64,000 bases of DNA from Candidatus Methylobacter oryzae (GTDB taxonomy: Bacteria; Pseudomonadota; Gammaproteobacteria; Methylococcales; Methylomonadaceae). The DNA lies in assembly GCF_003994235.2 (NCBI RefSeq), contig NZ_RYFG02000116.1:1-64000 (forward strand), given 5' to 3'. Under the pieces are notes generated by a model that did not search any database, was not told where the DNA came from, and worked only from the letters and a program-made list of their open reading frames with translations. A program made the position numbers and the translations under genes. Within the stretch, counting starts at the first letter, position 1, and each line of letters starts with the position of its first letter. This document shows positions 17,669 through 27,836 of the stretch, one piece after another.

Positions 17669-18754
17669 CTACAGCGGTATATAAGTTAGTCTTAAATCTT
17701 GCCCGACTTGTCTGACGTCGCGCAGTTTTAACTGCTTTTTATCGGCCATTTTTTCTAAACCCGGCAGGTTAAACAACCCGCGTCCCTGGTCGCCCAAAAC
17801 ACAAGGAGCCATGTAGATCACATATTCGTCGATCAATCCTTCCGCCAGTAACGCGCCGTTAAGTACGGGACCGGCTTCAACCAGAAGCTCGTTGATTTGC
17901 TGTTCCGCTAAACAAGCCATGACCGCATGTAAATCCAATCGACCATTTTTGCAAGGCAGTTGATGAACTTCAAAGCCCGCTTGTTGTAACGCGCTTTGTC
18001 TTTGTTGATCTTGCGAGCCAGTCAAAACCAAGCTACGCCCCGGTAATTTAACCATTTGGGCCGTAACCGGCATATTCAGGTGCGTATCCAGCACGACCCT
18101 GACCGGTTGTTCAATATCTTCATCGATACGGGCATTTAATGACGGATCGTCGGCCAAGACCGTATTAATGCCCGTTAAAATTGCCGAGCTTTCCGCTCTT
18201 AATCGATGCACATCGGCCCTGGCTTCTGCCGAGGTAATCCATTGACTTTCTCCCGAAGCCATCGCGGTGCGTCCGTCCAGGCTCATCGCCAACTTGCTGC
18301 GCACAAACGGGCGGTTGACAGTCATCCGTTTGATAAAGCCGCGGTTTAACGCCTGCGCGTCTTCCTGCAATACGCCGCAGTAGACTTCAATCCCGGCGGC
18401 TTTGAGTTTTTCCAGGCCGCGCCCGGCTACTAAAGGATTCGGGTCCTGCATTGCCGCAACAACCCGGCCGACTCCGGCTTTGATCAATGCGTCGCAACAG
18501 GGAGGCGTTCTGCCGTGATGGCTGCAAGGCTCCAGCGTAACGTAAGCGGTTGCGCCGTTGGCGTCCGCGACATTTTTTAACGCCTCAACTTCGGCGTGGC
18601 CCTGACCGGCTTTAACATGCCAGCCTTCGCCGATTATCAGATCATCCCTGACTAAAACGCAGCCCACGCGAGGGTTCGGATCGGTCGTATAGCGGCCTTT
18701 TTTAGCCAGGTTAATGGCTCTTGCCATATAAAAAGTATCGCGAGGCACCGGCAT
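17669..18754 (-). CDS. ribD: Bifunctional riboflavin deaminase/reductase
   Basis: RibD deaminates and then reduces the pyrimidine intermediate of riboflavin synthesis. The N-terminal deaminase domain has the zinc motif HAEVEAL followed by EPCSHHGRTPPC. The C-terminal domain from about residue 145 is the NADPH-dependent reductase (RPFVRSKLAMSLDGRTAM, VEAGPVLNGALL). The 361-residue length is normal. The ribD start overlaps the nrdR stop by one base. No FMN riboswitch is evident before the operon. Confidence 0.96.
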   Translation of the reverse strand: MPVPRDTFYMARAINLAKKGRYTTDPNPRVGCVLVRDDLIIGEGWHVKAGQGHAEVEALKNVADANGATAYVTLEPCSHHGRTPPCCDALIKAGVGRVVAAMQDPNPLVAGRGLEKLKAAGIEVYCGVLQEDAQALNRGFIKRMTVNRPFVRSKLAMSLDGRTAMASGESQWITSAEARADVHRLRAESSAILTGINTVLADDPSLNARIDEDIEQPVRVVLDTHLNMPVTAQMVKLPGRSLVLTGSQDQQRQSALQQAGFEVHQLPCKNGRLDLHAVMACLAEQQINELLVEAGPVLNGALLAEGLIDEYVIYMAPCVLGDQGRGLFNLPGLEKMADKKQLKLRDVRQVGQDLRLTYIPL

Positions 18755-19206
18755 TATTTCTTTTGTAAATCTTCAATCATATCGGTGAATTCACTGACAT
18801 CCTGAAAACTGCGATACACCGACGCAAAACGCACGAAAGCCACATGATCCAATGAGCTTAATTCTTTCATGACTTTTTCGCCTAATTCCTGAGCGGATAT
18901 TTCCCGCTCGCCGAGTGCCCGCAAATCCTTTTTTATCCGGTTGATCGCCGCTTCAATATCGTCACTGCCTACCGGACGTTTTTCTAAGGCTCTGAGCATA
19001 CCGGAACGCAGTTTATTTTCCTCAAAAGGCTCACTTATGCCGTTACGCTTAATGATGCGGGGCAGCGACAACTCTGCCACCTCATGGGTAGTAAATCGTT
19101 CTTTACAGGCGCTGCATTCGCGTCGACGGCGAACCTGGTCGCCTTCATTCGCCAATCTGGAATCAAGAACCCGCGTATCTTGCGCCCCACAAAACGGACA
19201 TCGCAT
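18754..19206 (-). CDS. nrdR: Transcriptional repressor NrdR
   Basis: NrdR senses ATP and dATP and represses ribonucleotide-reductase genes. The 150-residue product starts MRCPFCG and has the four-Cys zinc ribbon (CPFC and CSAC, around residues 3-34) with the adjacent RRRREC segment, followed by an ATP-cone domain (PRIIKRNG to [12 protein letters not shown]-like end). It is the first gene of the riboflavin operon, with the promoter in the 200-base divergent gap to 19409. Confidence 0.97.
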   Translation of the reverse strand: MRCPFCGAQDTRVLDSRLANEGDQVRRRRECSACKERFTTHEVAELSLPRIIKRNGISEPFEENKLRSGMLRALEKRPVGSDDIEAAINRIKKDLRALGEREISAQELGEKVMKELSSLDHVAFVRFASVYRSFQDVSEFTDMIEDLQKK

Positions 19207-19408
19207 AGTTAAGCCACTGTTTTTTTTTGTTTAACGCCGACCATCCAAGGATGGAGGAAATACCGCTTACTGCCGGGAAGCAGCTGCGGCAAAATCAGCC
19301 TTCAATTTTGATAACCGTTAATTTTATAACACTCCGCATTTTATCTGTATTTTATTTTTCTAAACTATACTGTAGCCACCTAAAATATACCGCTTAAGAC
19401 TTTAGCAA

Positions 19409-20059
19409 ATGAAAGAACAAGAAGGTGTCATAAAGTACCAACTACATCATACGCAACAGCCGATCAGTCACCTTTTATCATTAACAGAAATTAATGCTTG
19501 GCGCACGATTGCCGTCCGCCTCGGTCTGATCGGTCAAATCCCCGAACGATACGATAACATTGGTTTCGGCAATATCAGCCAAAGACTCGCTCCCGATAGC
19601 TCGCAATTTGTTATCAGCGGAACTCAAACCGGACATATCGAACAGCTTAACCCGGAGCATTATTGCCTTATCGTCAAGGCCGACCCGCATCAAAACCGGC
19701 TTGAATCCTGCGGACTTTGCAAACCTTCTTCGGAATCGCTGACCCACGCCAGTATTTACGCCCAGGACATGTCTATCCAGACAGTCATTCATGCCCATAG
19801 CCCTGAAATATGGAAGCATACCGGGTCGCTTGGTCTACCGCACACTAAGGCTGACGTACCTTACGGTACGGTTGAAATGGCGGCGGCTGTCGAGCACTTA
19901 TTCCAATCCGGCAAACTCATGCAAACTTCGCTGTTTACCATGCTCGGACATGAAGACGGAGTGGTGGCTTTTGGCAAAAACATGCGCGAGGCCGCCTGGG
20001 AACTGATCAAATATTTGTCGTTGGCTATCGGCGTTGAACAGCAAGGTATTAACCGATAA
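19409..20059 (+). CDS. Class II aldolase/adducin-fold protein
   Basis: The 216-residue product has the zinc-site pattern of the class II aldolase/adducin family: the HxH pair in VIHAHSPEIW (His128 and His130), a downstream GHEDG, and PSSES with a likely catalytic Glu at 109. Family members act on phosphorylated sugars (fuculose or ribulose phosphate aldolases and epimerases, methylthioribulose-1-phosphate dehydratase). The active substrate cannot be told, and no pathway partner is adjacent. A glutaredoxin gene follows after 39 bases. A TATACT at 19366-19371 could be its -10 box. Confidence 0.82.
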   Translation: MKEQEGVIKYQLHHTQQPISHLLSLTEINAWRTIAVRLGLIGQIPERYDNIGFGNISQRLAPDSSQFVISGTQTGHIEQLNPEHYCLIVKADPHQNRLESCGLCKPSSESLTHASIYAQDMSIQTVIHAHSPEIWKHTGSLGLPHTKADVPYGTVEMAAAVEHLFQSGKLMQTSLFTMLGHEDGVVAFGKNMREAAWELIKYLSLAIGVEQQGINR

Positions 20060-20098
20060 AATGCCGCGCATTTATTCATTAGCAACTCTTAAATAAAT

Positions 20099-20356
20099 AT
20101 GCCCGAAATACTAATTTACACGACGAACATTTGTCCTTATTGCATTATGGCCAAGCGCCTGCTCGACAAAAAAGGCGCTCATTATAAAGAAATCAACGTA
20201 GACGCCAACCCCGGCTTAAGAGAAGAAATGATGCGTAAAACAAAGCGCCGGACGGTTCCGCAGATCTATATCGGTGATTATCACGTAGGCGGCTACGACG
20301 ACTTATATGCGCTGGAACAACAAATGAAACTGGATGATTTGTTAGCGGCCGCATAG
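20099..20356 (+). CDS. grxC: Glutaredoxin 3
   Basis: This is a small glutathione-dependent thiol oxidoreductase of 85 residues. The active site is CPYC (Cys13 and Cys16), followed by the TVPQIYIG cis-Pro segment and a GGYDDLYAL helix that binds glutathione. It reduces protein disulfides in the cytoplasm. It is probably cotranscribed with the aldolase-fold gene upstream. A hairpin downstream likely terminates it. Confidence 0.95.
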   Translation: MPEILIYTTNICPYCIMAKRLLDKKGAHYKEINVDANPGLREEMMRKTKRRTVPQIYIGDYHVGGYDDLYALEQQMKLDDLLAAA

Positions 20357-20373
20357 ACTGCCGCACACTGTCA

Positions 20374-20420
20374 CCGCAAAGAGCCTGAAACTTATTTTTT
20401 TCAAGCTCTCTGCGGCCTCT
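20374..20420. terminator. Bidirectional terminator between grxC and metZ
   Basis: Arms CCGCAAAGAGCCTGAAA (20374-20390) and TTTCAAGCTCTCTGCGG (20399-20415) pair almost completely. The loop contains ATTTT, and T-rich sequence follows. The two genes converge here, so the hairpin can serve both. Confidence 0.65.
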
Positions 20421-20431
20421 TTATGCAATTA

Positions 20432-21613
20432 TCACAAACCTCTTGAAATATCCTTTTTAATATCGTCAATATTTTCCAAACCGACAGAAACCCTGACTAG
20501 ACCGTCCTTAATACCGGCTGCGGCCCTGACTTCCGGCGTCAAGCGGCCATGCGTGGTGGTTGCCGGATGGGTGATAGTGGTTTTGACATCGCCCAAGTTT
20601 GCGGTAATCGACAACATTTCGGTCGCGTCGATCAGTTTCCAGGCGTGCTCTTTGCCGCCGGTCAATTCGAAACTGACGATACCGCCGAAATAGTTTTGCT
20701 GGCGCTTGGCCAGTTCGTGCTGCGCATGCGACGGCAAGCCCGGATAATGCACCTTGGCGACGCCGGGTTGCTGTTCCAGCCAAAGAGCCAGTTCGAAGGC
20801 GTTTTCGCAATGCGCTTTCATCCTGACCGCCAGCGTCTCCAGGCCGGACAAAAATACCCAAGCATTAAACGGGCTCATAGTCGAGCCGCCGGTGCGCAGA
20901 TAAGGATATATATGTTTTTCTATAATTTCTTCATTCGCAACGACCGCGCCGCCGACGCAACGCCCCTGCCCGTCTATATATTTAGTTGCCGAATGGACGA
21001 CAATATCCGCACCGAGTTCCAGAGGCTTTTGCAGTACCGGCGTACAAAAGCAGTTGTCAACGATCAACAAGCAGCCGTGTTTATGAGCGATGTCCGCAAG
21101 CACCGAAATATCGGCAATTTCGGTTAAGGGATTGGACGGCGTTTCCAAAAACAAAAAACGGGTATTCGGTTTGATCGCGGCTTCCCAAGCAGCCGTATCG
21201 ATCAAATCGACGAAATCGGTTTCAACCCCGAATTTGCCGAAATAATTTTGGAACATCAATACCGTATTGCCGAATACGCCGCGCGAACAAACCACATGAT
21301 CGCCGGCCTTAAGCAAACCCATGCCGACCGCCATAATGGCAGCCATGCCGGACGAAAATGCCAGACAGCGCTCGCCTTTTTCCATTAACGCCAAACGGTC
21401 TTGAAAAGCGGTGACCGTCGGGTTATTAAAGCGGGAATAAATATTGCCCGGTTTTTGTCCGCTAAAGCGCAAAGCGGCTTCTTCAGCGCTCTTGAACACG
21501 TAACTGGAGGTTGCAAAAATCGGGATGCTGTGCTCATCTTCATGAGTACGCCGATGCCCGACTCTTATCGCTTGAGTTTCCAGAGAGTAGTTGTTCCAAT
21601 CAATGTCTTTCAT
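20432..21613 (-). CDS. metZ: O-succinylhomoserine sulfhydrylase
   Basis: MetZ is a PLP enzyme of the Cys/Met-metabolism family that makes homocysteine directly from O-succinylhomoserine and sulfide. The 393-residue product has the YSRFNNPT segment, SSGMAAI, ETPSNPL and VDNCFCTP, and the PLP-lysine motif HSATKYIDGQGR. The MetZ rather than MetB assignment rests on overall resemblance and on its place just after purF, as in Pseudomonas. It is cytoplasmic. It is the last gene of the trp-acc-fol-pur string. Confidence 0.9.
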   Translation of the reverse strand: MKDIDWNNYSLETQAIRVGHRRTHEDEHSIPIFATSSYVFKSAEEAALRFSGQKPGNIYSRFNNPTVTAFQDRLALMEKGERCLAFSSGMAAIMAVGMGLLKAGDHVVCSRGVFGNTVLMFQNYFGKFGVETDFVDLIDTAAWEAAIKPNTRFLFLETPSNPLTEIADISVLADIAHKHGCLLIVDNCFCTPVLQKPLELGADIVVHSATKYIDGQGRCVGGAVVANEEIIEKHIYPYLRTGGSTMSPFNAWVFLSGLETLAVRMKAHCENAFELALWLEQQPGVAKVHYPGLPSHAQHELAKRQQNYFGGIVSFELTGGKEHAWKLIDATEMLSITANLGDVKTTITHPATTTHGRLTPEVRAAAGIKDGLVRVSVGLENIDDIKKDISRGL

Positions 21614-21705
21614 TTATTTTTAACGTCTTTGTTTGCTAGTAAAACGAACGTAATTTAACAAGTGTATCTCTTATACCTTGTGCCTTTACTTTTGAACCTC
21701 GATTC

Positions 21706-23214
21706 TCAATCAACATTTTGCATTTCGATAATGAAATTTTCCGAGTTTCTTTGCGCTTGCGCACTGTCATTACGTAAAGCTTCAATACGCTCCAGATAGG
21801 CGTCGTCAATATCGCCGGTAATATATTCTTTACTAAAGCAAGACGTGTCGAAATGTCCGATATCCAGGTTACCTTTGCGAACCGCATCGATCAGGTCATT
21901 CAATTCCTGATAAATTACCCGGTCCGCGCCTATTGCCTCGCACACCTCCTCTTCTGTGCGGTCATGGGCAATCAGTTCGTGAGCGGCCGGCATGTCAATG
22001 CCGTAAACGTTCGGGTAACGGACCGGAGGCGCGGCAGAAGCAAAGTATACTTTTTTAGCGCCCGCATCCCGTGCCATTTGGATAATCTGCTCGGATGTTG
22101 TACCCCTGACGATTGAATCATCAACCAGTAATACATTCTTGCCTTCAAATTCAAGACCGATCGCATTTAACTTTTGCTTGACAGACTTTTCCCGCATTTT
22201 TTGGCCCGGCATGATAAACGTCCGGCCGATGTAACGGTTTTTTATAAAACCTTCACGGTACTTTACGCCCAGCAGGTTTGCCATCTGCAAAGCCGCTGTC
22301 CTGCTGGTATCGGGAATAGGGATAACCACATCGATGTCATGATCGGGCCAGTCTCGCTGAACTTTTTTGGCTAATTTTTCACCCATACGCAGGCGGGCTT
22401 TGTAAACCGAAATATTATCAATAATGGAATCCGGGCGCGCAAAATAAACATATTCAAAAATGCATGGACAATGATCGATTCTTTCTGCGCATTGTTTGGT
22501 GTGCAATACGCCCGATTCTTCAATAAATACCGCTTCGCCAGGTTCTATGTCTCTAATCAGATCAAAGCCCAATACATCCAGAGCCACACTTTCGGATGCG
22601 ATCATAAACTCCGAGCCTTGGTCGGATTTTCTTTCGCCGAATACGATAGGTCGAATACCATGAGGGTCCCTGAACCCCAAAACCCCGAACCCTGCAATCA
22701 TAATCACAACCGCATAAGCCCCGCGGCAACGGCGATGCACGCCCGATACCGCCTGAAAAACATCGTCCACGCTTAAATCCAATTTACCGAAAGTCTGCAA
22801 TTCGTGAGCAAATACATTCAGCAAAACTTCGGAGTCGGAATCGGTGTTGATATGACGCTGATCTTCTACAAATAGGGCTTTTTTCAACTCTTCGGTATTC
22901 GTTAAATTGCCGTTATGAGCAAGCGTCAAGCCAAAAGGAGAGTTTACGTAAAAAGGCTGCGCTTCTGCGGAGCTGGTGCAGCCGGCTGTCGGATAACGTA
23001 CATGAGCAATACCCATGTTGCCTTTCAGTCTCAACATCTGGGCATTGGTGAAAACATCACGGGCCAAACCGTTCTCTTTCCTTAAATGTAAGCGCCCGGC
23101 CTCGCAAGTCACGATGCCGGCGGCATCCTGACCTCTATGTTGCAAAACTGTCAGAGCGTCGTATAACTCTTGATTAACAGTTTGATGTGAAACGATAGCA
23201 GCAATACCACACAT
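21706..23214 (-). CDS. purF: Amidophosphoribosyltransferase
   Basis: PurF makes phosphoribosylamine from PRPP and glutamine, the first step of purine synthesis. The product begins MCGIAAIV, so Cys2 becomes the N-terminal nucleophile of the glutaminase domain. The PRPP loop [14 protein letters not shown] lies in the C-terminal phosphoribosyltransferase domain. The 502-residue length fits. It follows cvpA by 43 bases, the classical cvpA-purF arrangement. Confidence 0.97.
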   Translation of the reverse strand: MCGIAAIVSHQTVNQELYDALTVLQHRGQDAAGIVTCEAGRLHLRKENGLARDVFTNAQMLRLKGNMGIAHVRYPTAGCTSSAEAQPFYVNSPFGLTLAHNGNLTNTEELKKALFVEDQRHINTDSDSEVLLNVFAHELQTFGKLDLSVDDVFQAVSGVHRRCRGAYAVVIMIAGFGVLGFRDPHGIRPIVFGERKSDQGSEFMIASESVALDVLGFDLIRDIEPGEAVFIEESGVLHTKQCAERIDHCPCIFEYVYFARPDSIIDNISVYKARLRMGEKLAKKVQRDWPDHDIDVVIPIPDTSRTAALQMANLLGVKYREGFIKNRYIGRTFIMPGQKMREKSVKQKLNAIGLEFEGKNVLLVDDSIVRGTTSEQIIQMARDAGAKKVYFASAAPPVRYPNVYGIDMPAAHELIAHDRTEEEVCEAIGADRVIYQELNDLIDAVRKGNLDIGHFDTSCFSKEYITGDIDDAYLERIEALRNDSAQAQRNSENFIIEMQNVD

Positions 23215-23257
23215 TATTTTTTAACCTGCATTGTTTTATAAAAATTAGCGAAAGGAA

Positions 23258-23749
23258 TTAACGATAACTGATGTATTCCGCCAAACCTGGCGAAAAATGG
23301 TCTCGCAGCCATACTGCGGACATCTGAAAAGGTGGAATCAATGTTGAATCTTTCCACCAGGAATCTTTGGGTAACGGCGTTAGGCCCGCAACGATGACAA
23401 TGACGGTAACAACAACCATGCCGCGAAAAATGCCTAACACCATACCCCAAAAACGATCCATAAAGGTCAACTCGGTTTTCTTCGTCACTAAGCTGACCAG
23501 AAAACCGATTAAACCGCCAAGACTCAGCGTAATTGCAAATAAAGCCATAAAAGAAGCCACAATCCGGACCAGCTGATTTTTGATAGCCGGTTCCCAAAAG
23601 ACGGAAAAACTGCGACTAAACATCAAGCTTACCCAGACTGCCAGTATCCAGAATGCTAGTGAAAAAACTTCCTTGGCAAATCCGCGCAATAGCCCGGTCA
23701 CAAAGAAAACAAAAATAAGCCCAATAAAAGTAAAATCTATCCAGATCAT
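23258..23749 (-). CDS. cvpA: CvpA family inner-membrane protein
   Basis: The 163-residue product has four hydrophobic segments and the family start IDFTFIGLIFVFFVTGLLRG. CvpA is named for a role in colicin V production in E. coli and lies next to purF in many gammaproteobacteria; its exact function is unclear. It has the conserved FMDRFWGMVLGIFRG segment. It lies 16 bases downstream of the SPOR-domain gene. A competing frame at 23214-23597 overlaps it and looks false. Confidence 0.92.
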   Translation of the reverse strand: MIWIDFTFIGLIFVFFVTGLLRGFAKEVFSLAFWILAVWVSLMFSRSFSVFWEPAIKNQLVRIVASFMALFAITLSLGGLIGFLVSLVTKKTELTFMDRFWGMVLGIFRGMVVVTVIVIVAGLTPLPKDSWWKDSTLIPPFQMSAVWLRDHFSPGLAEYISYR

Positions 23750-23765
23750 GCCGTCATTAAACGCA

Positions 23766-24719
23766 TCACTCGGACATCAGGATTGCCTTGATGTTTTGTT
23801 TATCCAGTCTTGACTTCATTGCGGCGGCCTTTTTTCCATCAAGCTCAGGACCTACCCGCAACCGGTATGAAACGCCTTTATCTGTTTGAACGGTATCCAA
23901 TGAGGCAGGCACTCCCTGTTCATGCAAGCTCTCCCAAAGAGACATCGCATTTTCTTTCTTGCTAAAACTGCCTAGCTGAATATACCAACGCACCATTTTT
24001 GGATTCGCTTTTGGCTCAGCCGACGGTTTTTTAGCTTCCGCTACAGCGGCGGCCAGACTCTTTGCACTATTAGGTTGTTTAGGAGGGGCTGCGGTAAAGG
24101 TAGTAGCGCCACGCTCATCAATTACCGGCTCTTTTTTTACAATTACCGGCTTTACTGTTTCAACAATCTTTTTAACCTTTGCAGGTTCTTTCGTTATAAC
24201 TTCTACGTTAGGTTCTCTAACAGGTACTTTCGGAACTATATTTTTGCGAGCGGCATCCGCAACCTCTGCCGATAAAGATTGATCAACAGGAACTTGCCGC
24301 GGACGAGACTTGGGGCGAACTTCTTCAGGGTCGGCGACTTCTTCCACATTGCCATCTTCTTTGGTATAGCCCTCGGATTCAGTATACAAAGATTCTTCGG
24401 ATTGCCCTGATTTCGACTGACGACCCGCTACAGGTTCATCGATAATTTCTTCTGCTGCTCCGGTACTTTCAATCGTATCGCCGGAAGTTTCAGCCGATAA
24501 CGGTTCCGGATCGGGCAGTTTTGCAACCTGGTCGGCACTGGTTGGTAATTTATTGGCTGTATTGGTTGCGCCAGTTCCAGTCGGAGCCGGGATATTTAAC
24601 TCACTGACTAACTGACCACTATTATCAACAGGATCATCGAACAGCATCGGGATAAAAATAGCACATAGTGCCGTAACAACGACGGCACCAATTAAACGTT
24701 GTTTTAATTCATGATCCAT
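23766..24719 (-). CDS. dedD: SPOR-domain protein, DedD-like
   Basis: The 317-residue product has one N-terminal membrane segment (about residues 8-27), a long low-complexity region rich in Pro, Glu, Lys and Ala (30-235) and a C-terminal SPOR domain (about 240-315, WYIQLGSFSKKENA). SPOR domains bind denuded septal peptidoglycan, and DedD helps cell division in E. coli. The place between folC and cvpA is the dedD position. The linker is longer than in E. coli DedD, so the symbol rests mainly on context. Confidence 0.85.
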   Translation of the reverse strand: MDHELKQRLIGAVVVTALCAIFIPMLFDDPVDNSGQLVSELNIPAPTGTGATNTANKLPTSADQVAKLPDPEPLSAETSGDTIESTGAAEEIIDEPVAGRQSKSGQSEESLYTESEGYTKEDGNVEEVADPEEVRPKSRPRQVPVDQSLSAEVADAARKNIVPKVPVREPNVEVITKEPAKVKKIVETVKPVIVKKEPVIDERGATTFTAAPPKQPNSAKSLAAAVAEAKKPSAEPKANPKMVRWYIQLGSFSKKENAMSLWESLHEQGVPASLDTVQTDKGVSYRLRVGPELDGKKAAAMKSRLDKQNIKAILMSE

Positions 24720-24728
24720 TTCGTCTAC

Positions 24729-26000
24729 TCACTTATTCTCAAATTCAACCAAGCACTCAGATACTAAAAAAAAAGATCCAAAAACCAGCAACAGGTCGCC
24801 TTCCCGCGACTGTTTTTTCGCAGCAGAGAATGCTTCGTTAAAGCTGTTAAAACCAAAAGCGACATTGGTTACCGAACTTTGTGAAAAAATTTCACGCATA
24901 ACGGATTCCGATGCCGCTCTAGGATTTGCCAACGGTGCAAAAAACCAGTCATAAACCACATGATTCATAATTTCAAGGACGCCGGCAATGTCCTTGTCTT
25001 TCATCATTGAAAAGACGGCATGAATACGTCTGCCCGGAAAGACAGTTGTTATGTAATCGGCCAGCGTTCTGACTGCTTGCGGATTATGCCCCACGTCGAG
25101 CAGCACTGGAACCTCACCGTCGATCAGTTGAAAGCGCCCCGCTAAATGGACACTTTTCAACCCTTGCTTAATCGATGCCTCAGTTACCGGCAAGGTTTCA
25201 GCCATCTGGGTCACGGCTAAAATGACGGAGGATGCATTGCGATATTGATGCTCCCCTTTTAATCCCGGTTCCGGTAATTGTAATATTTGTCGATCGCTAA
25301 AAAACCAATCCCATCCTGTCGAATGCTTTTTATAACCGAAATCCTTGCCGATACGATACAACAAAGCATGCCGCTCAACAGCGCTTTGTATTAACGATTG
25401 CGGAGGTTCCGGATCGCCTATGATAGCGGGCGTTGCGGCCCGGAAAATACCGGCTTTTTCGCGTCCTATGGCTTCCCGCGTGCCGCCCAGCCATTCAATG
25501 TGATCAATGCTGATACTGGTGATTATTGCCGCATCGGGATCGATAATATTGACTGCATCAAGCCGCCCGCCTAAGCCCACTTCAAGCAATTGAACATCAA
25601 CATCGGCACGCCGGAATATATCCAGCGCGGCCAATGTGCCGAATTCAAAATAGCTTAATGAAGTATTGCCGCGTACCGACTCTATTCTTGTGAACGCTTT
25701 GCAGATTTCGTCATCGGATACCGGTTTGCCGTTTATTTTTATTCTTTCATTATATTTCAGAATATGCGGCGAGGTATAAGCGCCTACCCGATAACCTTGC
25801 GCCGTATAAATCGACTCAAGATAAGCAATAGTCGAGCCTTTGCCATTGGTTCCGGCAACAGTAATCGTTGGCGGTTTTACATAATCGGGGTTAAGCGCAT
25901 GAAAAACCTGCGCCGCCCGCTCTAAACCTAAATCAATCAGTAAGGGGTGTGAGCTTTCCTGCCACTTCAGCCAGTCCTGTAGCGAATCAAAACCTGTCAT
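24729..26000 (-). CDS. folC: Folylpolyglutamate synthase/dihydrofolate synthase
   Basis: FolC adds glutamate to dihydropteroate and to folates. The 423-residue product is a Mur-ligase-fold enzyme with the P-loop TVAGTNGKGST near residue 45, SYFEFGTLAAL, EVGLGGRLDAVN and SIDHIEWLG. The C-terminal domain has DVGHNPQAVRTL. It lies 15 bases after accD and 9 bases before the SPOR gene, in the usual order. Confidence 0.95.
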   Translation of the reverse strand: MTGFDSLQDWLKWQESSHPLLIDLGLERAAQVFHALNPDYVKPPTITVAGTNGKGSTIAYLESIYTAQGYRVGAYTSPHILKYNERIKINGKPVSDDEICKAFTRIESVRGNTSLSYFEFGTLAALDIFRRADVDVQLLEVGLGGRLDAVNIIDPDAAIITSISIDHIEWLGGTREAIGREKAGIFRAATPAIIGDPEPPQSLIQSAVERHALLYRIGKDFGYKKHSTGWDWFFSDRQILQLPEPGLKGEHQYRNASSVILAVTQMAETLPVTEASIKQGLKSVHLAGRFQLIDGEVPVLLDVGHNPQAVRTLADYITTVFPGRRIHAVFSMMKDKDIAGVLEIMNHVVYDWFFAPLANPRAASESVMREIFSQSSVTNVAFGFNSFNEAFSAAKKQSREGDLLLVFGSFFLVSECLVEFENK

Positions 26001-26015
26001 TAACCGATATTAAAA

Positions 26016-26984
26016 TCAGTCTTCCGAATCCGAGTGATGTTCGGCATCATTCGCTTCAATGTCTACAATCGCTGTTTCTTCAACAACCGCGCTAACTTCC
26101 TGTTCAACATCGGAAGATTGTACAGACGATGCTTTATTGGCCATCAACAAAGCTAAAATGCTGGCTATTTTGTCGCGCATCTCGCGTCTGTCGATAATCA
26201 TGTCGATAGCGCCATGCTCCTGTAGAAACTCGCTACGCTGAAAACCTTCCGGCAATTTTTCCCGGACGGTTTGCTCTATGACACGAGGTCCTGCAAAACC
26301 TATCAACGCATTGGGTTCGGCAACATTGATGTCGCCCAACATGGCCAAACTGGCCGAAACGCCGCCCATGGTCGGATCGGTCATGAATGAAATGTACGGA
26401 ATGCCGACTTCGGATAACTTGGTTAATGCGGCACTGGTTTTTGCCATCTGGAACAACGAAAACAGCGATTCCTGCATGCGCGCGCCGCCGCTGGCCGTAA
26501 ACACGATAAAAGGCACGCCCAGTTCGAGGCTCTTGTTGACGCCGCGAACAAATTTTTCGCCAACCACCGAGCCCATCGATCCGCCCATGAAGCCAAAATC
26601 AAAAGCTGCCGCAACGATATCGCGGCCTTTTAGCTGGCCTTTGATTACAACCAGCGCATCGTTTTCTTTGCTCTGTTTTTGCGCTTGGGAAATCCGGTCC
26701 TTATATTTTTTACTATCCTTGAACCTTAGCGGGTCGACAGGCTTAACATTTTTACCTATCTCTTCATGATTGCCCTCATCCAGGAACATGTTCAACCTTG
26801 TTCTGGCTGAAATGCGCAGGTGATGCTCACATTTCGGACAAACGCTGAAGTTTCTTTCCAGTTCCGTGTTGTAAAGGATTGCATTACAGCTAGGGCACTT
26901 GTTCCACAATCCTTCGGGTACAGTATTTTTCTTGGACCCTTCGGTTCTAATTGTTAAAGGGATTAACTTCTCAAACCAACTCAT
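26016..26984 (-). CDS. accD: Acetyl-CoA carboxylase carboxyltransferase subunit beta
   Basis: AccD with AccA transfers carboxyl from biotin to acetyl-CoA, the first committed step of fatty acid synthesis. The N-terminus has the four-Cys zinc ribbon (CPSC and CPKC, around residues 29-55). The crotonase-fold core has [11 protein letters not shown] and [10 protein letters not shown]. The C-terminal tail of about 30 residues is acidic and variable. The length of 322 residues is slightly longer than E. coli AccD because of that tail. Confidence 0.96.
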   Translation of the reverse strand: MSWFEKLIPLTIRTEGSKKNTVPEGLWNKCPSCNAILYNTELERNFSVCPKCEHHLRISARTRLNMFLDEGNHEEIGKNVKPVDPLRFKDSKKYKDRISQAQKQSKENDALVVIKGQLKGRDIVAAAFDFGFMGGSMGSVVGEKFVRGVNKSLELGVPFIVFTASGGARMQESLFSLFQMAKTSAALTKLSEVGIPYISFMTDPTMGGVSASLAMLGDINVAEPNALIGFAGPRVIEQTVREKLPEGFQRSEFLQEHGAIDMIIDRREMRDKIASILALLMANKASSVQSSDVEQEVSAVVEETAIVDIEANDAEHHSDSED

Positions 26985-27032
26985 TCGTATGCCCCGTTGT
27001 ATTTCATCATCGTATTTTAACCCCGGCTCTTA

Positions 27033-27836
27033 TCAGCTATCCATTGCTTCGCGCATAGCTTTTAATAATTCGACTATCTCATTTTTTGCGCGTTCAGGAT
27101 CATCCAGATTGGCTTCGATCTTGCTGATCAAGGCGCTGCCGATTACCGCGCCGTCGCCTAAATGTGCAATTGTTTTTGCAGTCTGCGCGTCTTTAACGCC
27201 AAAGCCGATAGCAACGGGCAAGCGCGTATTCGCCCTGATTTGATTGAGCTTTGCTTCAACATCGGCAATATCCAAATGCCCGGCGCCAGTGACGCCTTTC
27301 AACGAGACATAGTAAAGATAACCACTGCCGACCGCGTCCATTTTCTTGATACGCTCTTCGCTACTGTTGGGCGCCAACAGGAAAATCGGATCAATGTCGC
27401 GAGCCTTTAGCAATGCGGCGCATTCTTCGGCTTCTTCTGGAGGCAGGTCAACGGTTAAAACACCGTCAATCTCGGCTCGTTGTGCGGCATTCGCAAAATC
27501 TTCATAGCCCATGGCTTCAATAGGGTTGACGTACCCCATTAGCACCACCGGCGTATGTTGATTAGTTCTCCTGAATTCCAATGCGAGAGCCAATGTGCGT
27601 CTTAAGCTCATTTTATGGGCCAAGGCGCGCTCGCTGGCACGTTGAATGACCGGGCCGTCGGCCATTGGATCGGAAAACGGCACACCCAGCTCAATCACAT
27701 CGGCACCTGCCTCAACCATTGCATGCATCAACGGCAAGGTGAAATCGGGTCTTGGATCGCCGGCAGAAACAAATGGAATTAGCGCCTTGCGGCCTGTTTT
27801 AGATAGTTGTTCAAATGTAGCGGCTAATCGACTCAC
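27033..27836 (-). CDS. trpA: Tryptophan synthase alpha chain
   Basis: TrpA cleaves indoleglycerol phosphate to indole and glyceraldehyde 3-phosphate within the alpha2-beta2 complex. The 267-residue TIM barrel has the catalytic Glu in ELGVPFSDP and Asp in [11 protein letters not shown]. It also has [11 protein letters not shown] and the phosphate-binding GFGVKDA and GAVIGSAL motifs. Its start overlaps the trpB stop by 4 bases, which suits equal expression. Confidence 0.97.
   Translation of the reverse strand: MSRLAATFEQLSKTGRKALIPFVSAGDPRPDFTLPLMHAMVEAGADVIELGVPFSDPMADGPVIQRASERALAHKMSLRRTLALALEFRRTNQHTPVVLMGYVNPIEAMGYEDFANAAQRAEIDGVLTVDLPPEEAEECAALLKARDIDPIFLLAPNSSEERIKKMDAVGSGYLYYVSLKGVTGAGHLDIADVEAKLNQIRANTRLPVAIGFGVKDAQTAKTIAHLGDGAVIGSALISKIEANLDDPERAKNEIVELLKAMREAMDS

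Noticed and set aside
19207-19408. FMN riboswitch before the riboflavin operon
   Set aside because: The region is too short and lacks the conserved RFN helices.
23214-23597. Alternative minus-strand frame inside cvpA
   Set aside because: The cvpA frame has the membrane helices and conserved segments; this one has neither.
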